From Pyrocephalus nanus (taxonomy: Eukaryota > Chordata > Aves > Passeriformes > Tyrannidae): a stretch of 64,000 nt of DNA. The notes under the pieces are model-generated. The model was not told the DNA's origin and ran no database searches. It worked only from the letters and a program-made list of their open reading frames with translations. The DNA lies in contig CM076277.1 of assembly GCA_038380795.1 (NCBI GenBank), positions 2,075,501-2,139,500 of the forward strand, in the 5' to 3' direction. The position numbers were made by a program, and so were the translations under genes. Shown here in pieces: positions 10,351 to 22,400 of the stretch (position 1 is its first letter; every line of letters begins with the position of its first letter).

Positions 10351-10476
10351 CACCCTTGCCGCCATCGCCGCCCTTCCCGCCGTCCGTCCATCGCTGCCGG
10401 CACTTCCCGCGGAAGGGGCGGGCGGCGGTGACGGAAGGGTTGCCGGGCACTGATGGCGGCGCTGGCGCGGGCCCTG
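10351..10476 (+). promoter_or_regulatory. UQCC1: UQCC1 CpG-island promoter and 5' UTR
   Basis: A TATA-less, CpG-dense segment lies between the minisatellite and the start codon. Visible sites are as follows. GCCGCCAT at 10358-10365 is a YY1 core on the minus strand. CTTCCCGCGGAAG at 10403-10415 has inverted ETS/GABP cores around an E2F-like CGCG. A GC box GGGGCGGGC lies at 10415-10423, and a further CGGAAG ETS core at about 10432. ATGGCGGC at 10453-10460 is a YY1 core that contains the start codon. GCGCTGGCGC at 10459-10468 is like the NRF1 palindrome. YY1, GABP and NRF1 are the usual regulators of nuclear genes for mitochondrial proteins, which fits UQCC1. The transcription start was not determined. 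The CpG-rich sequence continues into intron 1 to about 10660. Confidence 0.75.
10453..10476 (+). CDS. UQCC1: UQCC1 exon 1 (coding part, residues 1-8)
   Basis: Encodes MAALARAL. The ATG lies in a CpG island, and the donor is GTGAGC at 10477. Mammalian UQCC1 also starts with an eight-residue first coding exon of the form MALLVRVL, which supports this start. Phase 0 at the donor. Confidence 0.88.
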
Positions 10477-13400
10477 GTGAGCGAGGGAAGGAGGGAAGGA
10501 GGGAGGGAGCGAGCGCTGCTGCTGCTGCTGCTGCTGCTGCTGAGGGGACGAGCGGCGTGTGGGGCCGGGGCTGTCCCCCCGCACCCCGAGGGTGTCAGCG
10601 GGCGCTGCTCCCGCCGCCCTCCCCTCCCCTCAGCCCCGCCGTGGTGTCTGGCGAAGCAGCGGGTCGAGCTTTTCCCCGCAGAGTTTGTGTTTGCAGAAGG
10701 GTTGCTGAGGGGCTGGAGCGTGTCCAGGGAAGGGCAGCAGAGCTGGGGAAGGGTCTGGGGCACCAGGAGCTGCTGAGGGAGCTGTGAGGGAGAAAAGGAG
10801 CCTCCGGGGGGACCTCGCCCTCTCCCACTCCCTGACAGGAGGGGGGAGCCGGGGAGGGTCGGGCTCTGCTCCCAGGGAACAAGGGACAGGAAGAGAGGAC
10901 ACGGCCTCCAGCTGTGCCAGGGGAGGGGCAGGTTGGACACTAGGAGGAATTTCTGCACAGAGAGAGTGATTTAGACGTTGGGTTGGGCTGCCCAGGGAGG
11001 CGGTGGAGTCACCGTCCCTGGAGGTGTCTAAGGGAAGACTCTAAGGTCATGGCACTCAGTGCCATGGTCTGCTGTTGGGTCATAGGTTGGACTTGGTCAT
11101 CCTAGAGGTCTTTTCCAACCTAATTCATTCTGTGATTCTGTCGTGTGAGGGTCTGGGCTCCTGGTTGGGGCTGGAGACACGTGTCTGTCAGTGTGGGGCT
11201 CCTCTGGGCTCAGTGTGTTCTCTTCTTTGAGTTTCTCTTCTCACTTCAGGTGTTTGACATCAAGGATAATGTGTTACTGGTCAGGCACTGGCACAGGTAG
11301 CCCAGGGCAGTGGTGGATCACCATCCCTGGAAGTGTTCAAATGCCAGGTAGATGTGGCACTTGGGGACACAGGTTGGTGGTGGACCCAGCAGTTGGACTT
11401 GATGGGCTTTTCCAACCCTAGTGATTCAAGTTGGAAGAGTTTGGGTTCCTGCGAATGAGTGGATTTCTAATCACTCCACTCGTTTCTTCTTTCCCATGCA
11501 TTTGTGTGCATTTTTCTTTCTTTTGGCCTTTAAAGTCTGTGCAACACAGCTCTTCTTTTTAGCATATAGTCTAGAAAAGGGAGTTTTGTACCTGGGTTTG
11601 ATCTTGTGCCACCACACAAATACACGGATGGCCAGCACTGCTAAGTGGGGCGAGATTTCCCAGGAACAGGAAAGGCCTTAGGCCAGAGGGCAATCTCCAC
11701 TTATGAAATGAATCCACCAAGTTCTCAGAGCCGATGGCTCAGGGTGTGGTTTTCACTGGCACGGTGAGCCCTGTCCTTTCCACTCTCAAGGTGAAAGCAG
11801 CCAAGCACAAACCTGCCCGAGAGCAGCTGAAGTGGAGCGAGCTTGAGTTCCTGCTTCCTCCTCCCATCCCTGCCCTTTGTCTGTGCTCCTGTCCTTGCTC
11901 TCTCTTGCAATTGCCTCCTCTAGCATTTTTCTTGGGGTCCCAATTCTGGAGCAGCAGAACAGTGGCAACATAAAAATAGTTTTGTGGCGTTTTAAAGCAC
12001 TGAAGAGGCAGTGGCCAGCAGACAGGGAGGGGAAGCCAGGCAGGAGGGGAGCAAGGAGAGCAGTGGGGGAGCAGTGAGGCACCAGATGGGTTCATCTGTC
12101 TGTGGAGCTGCACCCCCAGGGCAGGGTTTGCACTGAAAACCTGCTTCTGAAGGGGAAGGACTTGCCTGCTGGGCTCTCCTGTCCCTGGGCAGCTCCTTGC
12201 CCATCTGCTGCTGGCATTCAGGTGGCAAAGGAAGCTGATTCAGTTTTTCAGCCTGAGCGGACATTTCTCATTAGAGGGGAGGAGATGGAGTTCTTTGCCA
12301 TTTTGTGATCTGAAGTGCACCAGGCTTCAGCACAAGCACTGCTCATCCCTGGCACCTCCCAGCACTTGTTGCTGCATTAGAATTTAGGGGTTGCCTACTT
12401 GTGTAAAAGTAAATCTTCAAACGTTCTGTGTCTCTTCTTTCTACTGGAAATAAGGAAATTACTTCTGTTGTTTGTCTTCAGTCCTTCTTTGGGTGCACCT
12501 CCTGGTGTATGGTAGGGTCCTGATGATTGTCCAGACGTTTCAGCTCTATCATTAATCCTGCCATTAGGATAAAGCTGTTTTTTTCTCAAGAGATCTTGAT
12601 GAATAGCTTGTCTGCTACCTAAGACTTTCCTAATGGTTGCCAAGAGCATTTAGAAGACCATGTAGTGATATTCTTCCATCTTGACAAGGCAGCTGTCTGC
12701 AGGCTGTTCCTGAGTAAATCCTCTTCAGTTTAGGCTTGGTACTTTTTCTCTCAGCCAAACAAAGGTATCACTTGTAATTTGAAAGGAGGGTTGTGCTCTG
12801 CAAACAGTGATTCTGGCTTAGACAAAATTCCCTAGCTCCTGGTGTTCCCTGATTTCTGCTGGGGTCTGTTTTCTTTGTTACTGGATTGTTTATCACATCT
12901 CAGCTTTTCATATGAAAACACAACCATCTCATGCTTATTTTATGTTTTCATATGTCTTTGCCTGGTTTTGTTGCAGTTGTGGTTTTCAACAGCTATAAAC
13001 CCCAGAATGTTCAAGCTCTAAATCCCAGCCTGGGCATGTTTTCCTTCTTGTTATGGAAAAAAAGCCTCACAAAAGTTCTGTCAGATCTTTGGAATCTTTT
13101 AAAAATTGATTATAAAAAATGGTGACTTCTTTCTCACTGAAGTGTTTGTTAAACTGTTTATGGAAGGGCACTGGGTTAGCTCGAGGAGTACTTTGTGGTA
13201 CTCAAGTGAAATGGGTTTTTTAATAGAAATGTATTGTTTTCATAATCTCACTCGCTGAGCAGTGATGTTACACTGAAAAAGCAGAAGTGGAATCATCTTC
13301 CTATAGTTGAAAATAAAGCTGTTTTTATTAGATAAAGGCAATCCATTCTAATAATATATACATTATTTCCAGTATTGGTATAGTGCATGTATGAAGGAGG

Positions 13401-16400
13401 CAAATATTGTAATAACTTGAATATTGCAGAAAATGAAAGATGCAAAGAAAACTCCATCTCTTTCCATATTACTGACATTTTCATAACAGAAAATAATTAT
13501 CTTCAGTGAAATTTATTGGGACAATATGTGCTTTTGAAATACTAAAATTCTTAGCCGTGCCTGAGTAAAGTAAGACAAAGATACATAAAAGCTGTGAGTT
13601 GGATGGAGGCTTTTTGGAGCTTACTCTGTCAATTGAAGAATGCTTCTTGAGCATTTGAATTTATTGTATAGACTGAAAAACTGTGGTGTGGTTTTGTGAT
13701 GTAGACAGCCCACCATTTCCTTCCACTCATCTGTTTCTGCCATCAGACTTGGGTTGGATACTTGTACTGGAAGGCAAAATATTTTTATAATCAAAATTTA
13801 TACTCCTGTCAAGCACAAGTTGGGAGTTGAATCTAAGGATTGTTAGAATATCCTCAGCTGGAAGGGACCCACAAGGATCATCCAGCCCAACCCCTGGCCC
13901 TGCACAGACACCCCAACAATCCCACCCTGTCCCTCAGAGCGTTGTCCAAACCCTCCTGGAGCTCTGGCAGCCTTGGGGCCGTGCCCACTGCCCTGGGGAG
14001 CCTGTTCAGTGCCAACCACCCTCTGGGGGAAGAACCTTTCCCTGAGATCCAACCTGAGCCTGCCCTAGCACAGCTCCTTGTTGTTCTTGTTGTATGAATG
14101 AATAAAACCTGTGGAAGCAGAAGGACAGTTAAACTATTTCTGCATATTTGGGTCCTTTCCTTCATCTGCTCCTGTCCCTGTTGCAGAGCTGCCAGACTGG
14201 AGTCAGTCAATGGATAACAGGATGCAGTGGATTGCTCCAGACCGCCGCAGTCCCGGGCCAGTGTAGACGGATGCTCTGCAGTATTTTCCAGGTAGGATAC
14301 CAGAGCATGTTAAACTGTGTAAACAAAAATGGAACGAGCTGAAATGGCTAAGAAAAAGTCATGTTTTTTTCAATAAAGAGTCTTTCAAAAGTGATGTCTT
14401 CGCTGTGTGTTGCTGAAACATCGAGGCAGCTCTAGAGCTCTCTGCTGCAAAAAGGGTGAGCTGCCCACTCTTTGTTACGCGTCTTCATTCCAGCTCTGTC
14501 TTTTAATAGATCTAAATTATTTAATTATTTAATAGATCTGAATGATCTGTCGTGAGGAGATTAAGTGCAGAAGTCCAAATGTAGGTGTCACTTTTCCAAA
14601 GCAGCTCTTACAAGCCAGTCACAATTGCACATAATCTCCAGCACCTTTTTTTCCAGAACACTTTATTTTATTTAATGTCTCCACTGTGCAGTGGCCTTGG
14701 ACTTCCTAGTACTGATGGATGTTTACCTCGCTGAGCACAACATTTTGTATTGCTCCAGTGGAAGCTCTGCAGTTTGGCTTCCAGCTGTGTGCCAGCAGGC
14801 ACAGTGCCAGGGTGTGTCTGTCCAGAGTAAATCACCTGGAGCATCGTGTGGTGGCACTTCATGAGAAAGGGGTGAAAAACAGGTCGAAAATGGAGAGATG
14901 CCGGCTCTCAGAACAGAATTAGAGTCTGTCTCCTGGTGTTTTCTCCCTGCAGTCAGTGAAGAACAAGGGGGTTAAGCCTCTTCTTCATCCTCCTTTGTAT
15001 CACAACTTGTGCCATAGAGCCACGATGTTCACAATTAGAAATTCCCTGTAAGCTCTTTGGCCTGAGTGTCTTTTCTCAGAGAAGACCTTCCAGTTCTAGG
15101 AAAATTGCTGGTGATTTTGTGACACAACCCTACTATTAAAGCACAGTCCATACCAAGTAACATGTGATGTTTGGAGGAGAGAGGGAAATGAGCACTTGTG
15201 AAGTTATTGATGAAGTCGGGCTCACTCTGAGCCACCAGTACATTCAGTACCTGTCTGGGGAGGACTGCTCTGAACAGCATATTTACTTTGATTTAATTTA
15301 TAAACAAGGTACTGCTAAGCTGGGGGTGCTGAGAGGCTGGGAGGGGTGTTTTGTTCAGGGTGCAGCTTCTTTCCTGGGGAGCCTGCTCACTCCAGCTGGA
15401 GAGTTTTCCCTGTTGTGCAGTAGCTCTGTGATACAAGTCACGTGCTCTGAAGTTATAGTGGCTGTAGGGGTAGCTTTTACCCTGTAAATTGTGTTTTTCC
15501 AAGTCCTTCCACAAAGGCAATTAAATGGGCTATAAAGTTGTAGACAAAAGTAGCATAAAGTCTGTTTGTCTGCAAGGTCAGGAAACAGATTTATCCTTTA
15601 TTTAAAGACAAACTCATAATTGAAAGTAGTGTAAGCAAGTGAAAGCAGACAGCCTGTGGTTTTTCAGTGGAGTGTTCTGCCAGTCTGTTCCATCAGTACA
15701 TTTATGGAACACTGGAAAATGAATGGTGTGAAGCATCAAGCATGGACAGCTGTTTTGTTTGTAACAGTTATGATAATAAATTTGTGGGGGTTTTGATATA
15801 AAGTTTTTCAGCATTAGCCAAAACTAATTAGCAAACTAAGGGTGGTTGTTGATGTAAAGTGAAGTCAATGATCTCTTAATTTTTTCTTTTAATTTCTTGT
15901 GTCATTTTTACTAGAGGCACAAGGCTGGCCCCTTCCGACTGTCCAGACTGTGTCGGGGATTGATTCCAGCCAGGGGAGCCACCACGCAGCAAACCAGATC
16001 CTTTCACAACACAAATCAGGTGAGAAGAGCTGCATGTTTTTATTGTGCTGGGGATTAAACAGGGACAGGAGGCAAAACACTTCCCAGACCATACAGGAGA
16101 GGACTCAGCTTTCCCCTGAGATATTTTAGTGTGGTGACAACAGTGGGTCCAGTCGTTTGAGAAGGAACTCTGTTGCTTTTTGGCAAATGAAGGGCTGGCA
16201 TAGGAGGGTGCATTTACAGCTGGGTTATCAGGGGGAAGGTTCCAGTGATAATCCTGAGGGTTTCCTTCCAATGAGGAAAGAAATTAAGTCAAGAGGAGTA
16301 GGTATTGGTGTGGAGAGCAGATATTCCTTCTGGACATATTAGAAGTGACAGGATGTTTTCTGATTCTTTAGCTTGGGAATAAAGTGTGATGACAGTTTTG

Positions 16401-19400
16401 GTATCTGCTAAACACTGAAAATTGTCATTCAATCCACTAATAACGGCTAATTATTGTCTAATAATGTATTTACTGTTCATCTGTGGTCTATGTGTCTTGT
16501 ACATTTATTGTATTTTGTCTTGAAATAGAAGTTTTCTGGAGCGTGAATCAACTTCATAAGATTAGTTTACCACTTAAATGAAGGCTGTCAGCATCCCTCA
16601 AGTAATAATTATCCTGATTTGGCTCTTGTTAACCCAGTGTGAAGAAAATGGCAAAATGGAATGCATGCCTGAGAAATGATAGGACAGAAGAAAGAAGAAA
16701 ACTAGGGATTGAGGGGTAAAACTTCCATGAAAGCAGCAATCCCAGTTTGCTGTCTACCTAGTGATGTATTTTGCTGATGTAGAGTTAAAGGTACATAACT
16801 AAGAAGGATTTAGAATTAGTTATTTTGACATGATAGAAAAAATAATGAAGGAGAACAAGGAAATGTGTGCAAGGAAAGAAGCCCTGGCTTCTCTTTCCAT
16901 TTAGTTCTTAACTAGACCTTTTCCTTTCTTTATGTCCATTTTTCAGTGTTTTTCAGCTGGTGAGATAAACCAAACACCTTGCAGACAGGGAGATTGAGGC
17001 ATATCAAAAAGGGTGGCACAATTTATCATGGCCAGAACTAAAGGTGTAATCCCAGGCTCCCTAATCCCTGTTCCTGCCTGCACTGCTCTCCGATTGCTAC
17101 ACAAGCAGCATGTGCAGGGCAGGTCTGGGAGAGCAATGAATGACAAGATAGACATGAATGACATGATAAAACATGAATGACAAACCAGGAGTGGCACGAA
17201 GATCTTCAAGGCAGGGCTCAAGACTTGCTTTTGATGTGTTGGAAAGGACTAGGGGAGGGGCCCAAGGGTTGAAAGGTGAATTGGGAAACTGGTTAAAATA
17301 GCCTTGGTGTAAGAAGCCAGGCAGGATTTATGACCAGAGAGGAAGCAGTTTACAGCAGAGTAGGTTTGAGGTGGGTTTTTGGACAGCAGCTTCATTATTT
17401 TAAATAGAGAAGTACTTACTCATCTTTGAAATGTGAACTTGACTGTGCACTCCTGGTGGTAAAGTGGTTTGGAATTAATGGTGAGCCCCAGATGTTTCAA
17501 TTTATGTTAAGTGTCAAAATTAAGAAGATTGTTTGCTTTAAGCACTGCATTGAGCAGGAAAGGCAGCCTGAGGTGGGCTTGTGTCCCTTGCAGTGTCTTG
17601 ATGAGCTTGTTTTGAGTGAGTTATACAGCATATTTTTGAAGTTTTTCTCTCTGTGTGTCATGGTTTAAGCCCAGCTGGCAACTAAGCACCACAGAGCCAC
17701 TCACCTGCTCCCCCCTCCTTGTCCTGGTGATTCCTAGACCTGATTTTATAGATTATAGGACTGTTTAGTTGCACTTGGCTGAACCAAGCACTCCCTGCTT
17801 AAATCCCCTCTCCGTCTCCTGAGCTAGTCCAGGCTGACTTGCAGAGGAATGAAGCCAGAATCCTGGCATTTCTTAGGAAAAACCTGCTTGCTGGCCAGTC
17901 ATTGTGTTAGTGGTGAGCTAAGAGCAGCTGAATTGAGATAATTTTGGGTTTTAACTTCCTCTGTGTAATGAAAGACCTGTACTGAGGGAGGCTTCATAAT
18001 GCACTTGTACATAGGAGGCCTGTGGTGAAGTTCTGCCTGGATTCCCTGGAGGTTCAGTGTGACTGGAATTGTTGTGGAGGAGATGAAGGTTGATTTAGTG
18101 AGTTATTGGACACAGGTTCTGCATTCTATCATTGCCCGGCTGGAGGGGGATTATGGAGTTACAGTGGAAGGTTAGGGGTCATTTGTAGTGTAGAGGAGAA
18201 TATTGCATGAGGTATCCTTGAAGAGGAGATACTAAAAATTGCTTTCAGTATTCACATACTGCCAGTAGACTCAGTGGGTCCATCACATGTGGCAGAGGGT
18301 GAGACATGCCTTTGCAGACACTTTAGTTCTGGATGGTGGGAGGGGACAGGGTGAACAGTTCTGACAATCAAAGAAGGATCTGAGTATCCCAGGAGGTCCT
18401 GGGCAGTGTGACACTGTCTTACTGGCTGACTGACAGATGCTGAAATGGTGCTGAGAATAGTGTAGGCTATTTCAGGACCCTTCTAAACTAGAAGATGGGC
18501 ATATGTATGAAACTGGCCTATAAAAGACTGAAAAGTGGAATAGAAAATGGTTGTTTGCAGGTTCTTAGAGGAAAATTGGGAGCATCCAGTGAAATCAGTC
18601 ATAGAATAGTTTGGGTTGGAAAGGACCTTTAAAGGTCACTAGTCCAAACGACAAGGTTGGACGTAAAACAGGCACAGCTTTTACATCGTTAAACCACGGA
18701 ACCTCAGCGCACCACACCTTTGTGTTATGGAGGTTCAAGAGTTTCAAACCCTGGGGTACTGAAGGGACATCCAACTGGAGCTGCCAAACATGGCTGGATA
18801 CATTTTCTAGTGGGAGAATGCCTGTCAAAAGCTGGACAGGTACACCCCAGGAAGCTTGGGGGCTGTGCGCTGTTTCTCTGCTTGTGTGTCTTCTCCAAGG
18901 AGCTGCTCCTGCTCCCTGTTGGAGTTGGCAGCCTGATCTCATTGTTCTGGCCACGTGTGGCAGCCCTGGTGTTGCTAAATTGCTTCCCTGCTAAGAAAAT
19001 CCTCTTCTTAGTATGCTGATGTGTCAGGAGGAGTTGTGTAGGGTAAAATGCCAGCAGCTGAGAGCAGTTTAACATTTCTTTGGTCAGGGAGCTTTCTCAG
19101 ATTGTAAGGCTCTCAGCTGTGTTTCCTCGAGTGTTTGCAGGAGATTCATGTGCAAAAAATGGGTTAAAAACGGAGTCATTTGGTGATAGCTAAAGGTCTG
19201 TACTGCAGAGTTAATTCATGGAAATTATTTGCTGGAGTACAAATAGTAATTCCCGATGGCTGATTGCTGCTGCCAGGGTGCTTAGAGACAGAATGCCAGG
19301 AAGTTTTCTTACCAGTTGTGCTGATTTGGGTTTAGGGTAGTGTTGAATTTCTTCCCAGTAGCTGATGTGGTGCTTTGGGTGTGTGCTGGAAACAGTCCTG

Positions 19401-22400
19401 ATAACAGGGATGTTTTAGTTCCTGCTGAGCAGGGCTGGCACAGAGTCCAGGCCTTTTCTGCTCCTCACCCTCCCCAGGGGAATAGCTGAGGGTGCAGAAG
19501 GATTGGAGGAACACTGATCCCAGCTGAGCCCAGCGACATCCCAGACCAAGTGGCATCATTGTCACACACAAAGCCGTGGGAAGGAGGAGGAAGGGGAGAT
19601 GATTGGAGTGATGGTGTTTGCCTTCCCAAGTCACCATGACTGTGATGGAGCCTGCCTGTCCTGGGGATGGCTGAACCTGCCTGCTGTGGGAGTGGGCAAT
19701 GAATTCCTTGTGCTGCTTCGCTTGTGGGTGTGGTTTCTGATTAACCAATTAAACTGCCTTTATCTCAACCCATGAGTTTTCTCACTTTTACCCTCACAGT
19801 TCTCTCCCCCATCCCCAGTTGCCCCCTGGGGTTAAGCCACAGCACCAGCCCCGGGGGTGTTTAAGGGGTAGGGTTGATCTGGAAGTGAATATTTATCTTC
19901 ATATTCGCAGGCACTGCAAATCCTGGGGGAATAAATGCTTTCCTGGTCTGGGTTTTCTACAAGGACCACACAGTTTAGCTGAAGGGGAATAACAATCTGA
20001 GGGAGCTTTTTTGTGGGTTTGTGTAGCTTCACTGGTTTTAAAATGGAGCTGATTGGTTTCTATAATGTGTAATTATTCTAGGGTATGATATGCCTGGGAG
20101 AGGAAGAGAGGGAATGTAAAAGGTTAGCTTTATTTACTCTCTTTCTGTTATTTGTTTGCTTGTTTTTTTGTGCAAAAAAACTTAAACCCAATTAAACACA
20201 CAGACCTGGAAAGAATATGGAAGTCTAAGACAGGAGCCATATTTTGGAAAGCAGGATTCTCTACAAAGCTTCCAGTGGGATGTTTATAATGGTTGTGCAG
20301 TGTTTGCATTCATGAACAAAAGAACATCACATAGAAAAACCAGGGTAATATTTTCAGAGAAGACCTAAATATGTGTTTGTTTTGTTGAAAAAAAGACAGT
20401 AAACAAAACCCCTAAAATTCCCTATTAAATTTGTGTCTTTTCTAGCTAAAATGATTTGTCAGATTTAATTGCTGAGACTGAAATATGTGCTTTTCCAATT
20501 TTACAGCACCTTTCTGCAAAAGATTCCTTGCAGCCAACTGAAGAGAAAGTGGGTGCTTTCACAAGGATAATAGAAGCAATGGGGTTCACAGGACCACTCA
20601 AGTACAGCAGATGGGTAAAGCAGTCATTTAATAATTCTTTTGGTTGTTTGGTTGTTCTGAAAAGCAGACAAAAAGGAGCACTTAGTGGAAAATTGTTAGT
20701 TACCCATGTAAATACTTGTTTTCTGATGTAAGGAATAACCTCCCTTGATCTGTCCACTGCCATCACTGCCATCCCTACCAATATTGCTTTTGGTGTGTAT
20801 GGTCTGAAGCCTTCTTGAATTTCTTCCAATATCCAATTTTTGCATTTCATGTGTGCACCAAAACCCACAGTAATAGACTTACTGTGCAAGTCAAACACCC
20901 ATAGAGTCCATCATCTTATCCCTAATAATGACCAATTGCTGTTAAATTAGGAAGATCTGGATTGCAGGTGAAGCACACTGTGATAATTGTCTCGTGTGCT
21001 CCTCCAGCTTCCATCGGGCTTAGGACTTCCTGCATGAAAACAGACGTTTTTGTAGAGTGTTTATTGATTTTTCTTCTGTAAATGGGTCCAGTTGCACTTG
21101 GAACTCTTGTTTGTAGCTTCCATAGCATTCAGGATCAGGGATTTCCATAGCCTGAGGCACCACTGGGGGAAGAAGTACAGTTGGTTTTAGTTGATGCCTT
21201 TTAATTTTGTAGTCAAAAAAGGTGATTATTCTTTCCTTGGAGTTTTTAATCACATTCTGCCTTCCACTGATGATTTGATAGATGTATCTATTATGTAATA
21301 TCTATGCCTTTCTAACTTGTTTCTTTTATTGAGGCTCTTCATGTTGTGATTTTTGTTGCCCTTCTCTGAGCCTCCTCCAGGGTTCTGTATTTCTGGGGCT
21401 GGAGGGTGTCCCAAGCAGTCAGCAGGCAGAAATGGTGTCTTGCTGTTCAAGGCACTGCTCAGTGGCAGTTGACCAGGACAGAGTCACAAATAGGTCCTTC
21501 CCTTTATCCTTCTCTCTTTAAACAGCCCTTTCATAAAACAGTTGTTAACACTGACTAAAGGAGAGCAGTTTGGTGAGAAACACTTTCACTTCCTTGTGCA
21601 GAAGGAAAAAGATGAAACTCATGATTTCTTTTCTCTGAACTAGGAGAGAGTATAAAGGAGTGAGAGGAAAAGGCAGCTTGAAGGGAGGGCTGAGCCCAAT
21701 TGTGTTGGAATTAAAATCAGTTCTTTGAGTAGAAAAAAATTAAAAACAATAAAAATCTTGAGGTGCTTTGAATATCTGCAAGGCAGAGTGAACCTCCTCT
21801 GAGACTGATCTGAAACTGTTGCTGATTGCATCTTGCTCCTCAGAAGGTGTCAAGCAAAGATAACTGACCCATTAGAGGCTTAGGTATTTTGGTTTAAATC
21901 AGTGGCTTTAATCAGGTGATGCTAAACCTCATGAGAGTGTAGTTTCTCTCCCATGTGCTTGTGTACATATTGTTGTAATAAAGATTCTTATTAGCTCTAA
22001 GTGTTGATTCAGAGTTCTCCTTAATTGCTGCTCTTTACTGCCTGTTTTTGGCTGGGGAACCTGGGTTAGGAGAGAGTTATTTTGTGGTTAGGGCCCAAGA
22101 GACCTGAGTTGATTTTTGGCCTTGCCAGTGCTCTCTAGGAGATCTTCGGGAAGTTTCTTCATATTTCTCCGCTTTTTTTCCATTTTCTTCTCCCTTCCCC
22201 CACACCCTAAAACTTCCATGATTACATTGCATCCCTTTCTCCTTTGTTACCTGCCTTATTTAAGGGCTGGATTGTGGGGACTGTTCTTTGCAATTTGTTT
22301 TTAATGTCTAGTAGTGCCTGCTCTGGGGCAGTGGCTCCCACCAGGGACATCTCTGCTCCCAGGCCAGGCAGCGTTTCCTTTAAAAGGGAAACCTCCACAA

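Larger units (their letters stand above)
16020..20506. other. UQCC1: UQCC1 intron 3
   Basis: 4.5 kb containing two LTR pieces and a small CR1 scrap, listed separately. The remainder is unique sequence. The 16420-16480 stretch has five TAAT cores in about 60 bp. No extra exon was recognised. Confidence 0.7.

Noticed and set aside
9609..10958. Long overlapping ORFs (up to 449 codons) on both strands with repeating 22-residue peptides
   Set aside because: They are translations of the 22-bp minisatellite, which has no stops and a period not divisible by 3, so every frame stays open. The frames disagree with the UQCC1 start that follows.
15899..16129. 76-codon ORF overlapping UQCC1 exon 3
   Set aside because: Wrong phase. 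The frame starting at 15915 joins exons 2 and 4 and gives the arginine-rich presequence.
19332..19748. 138-codon minus-strand ORF
   Set aside because: It lies antisense within the solo LTR and is a chance open frame.
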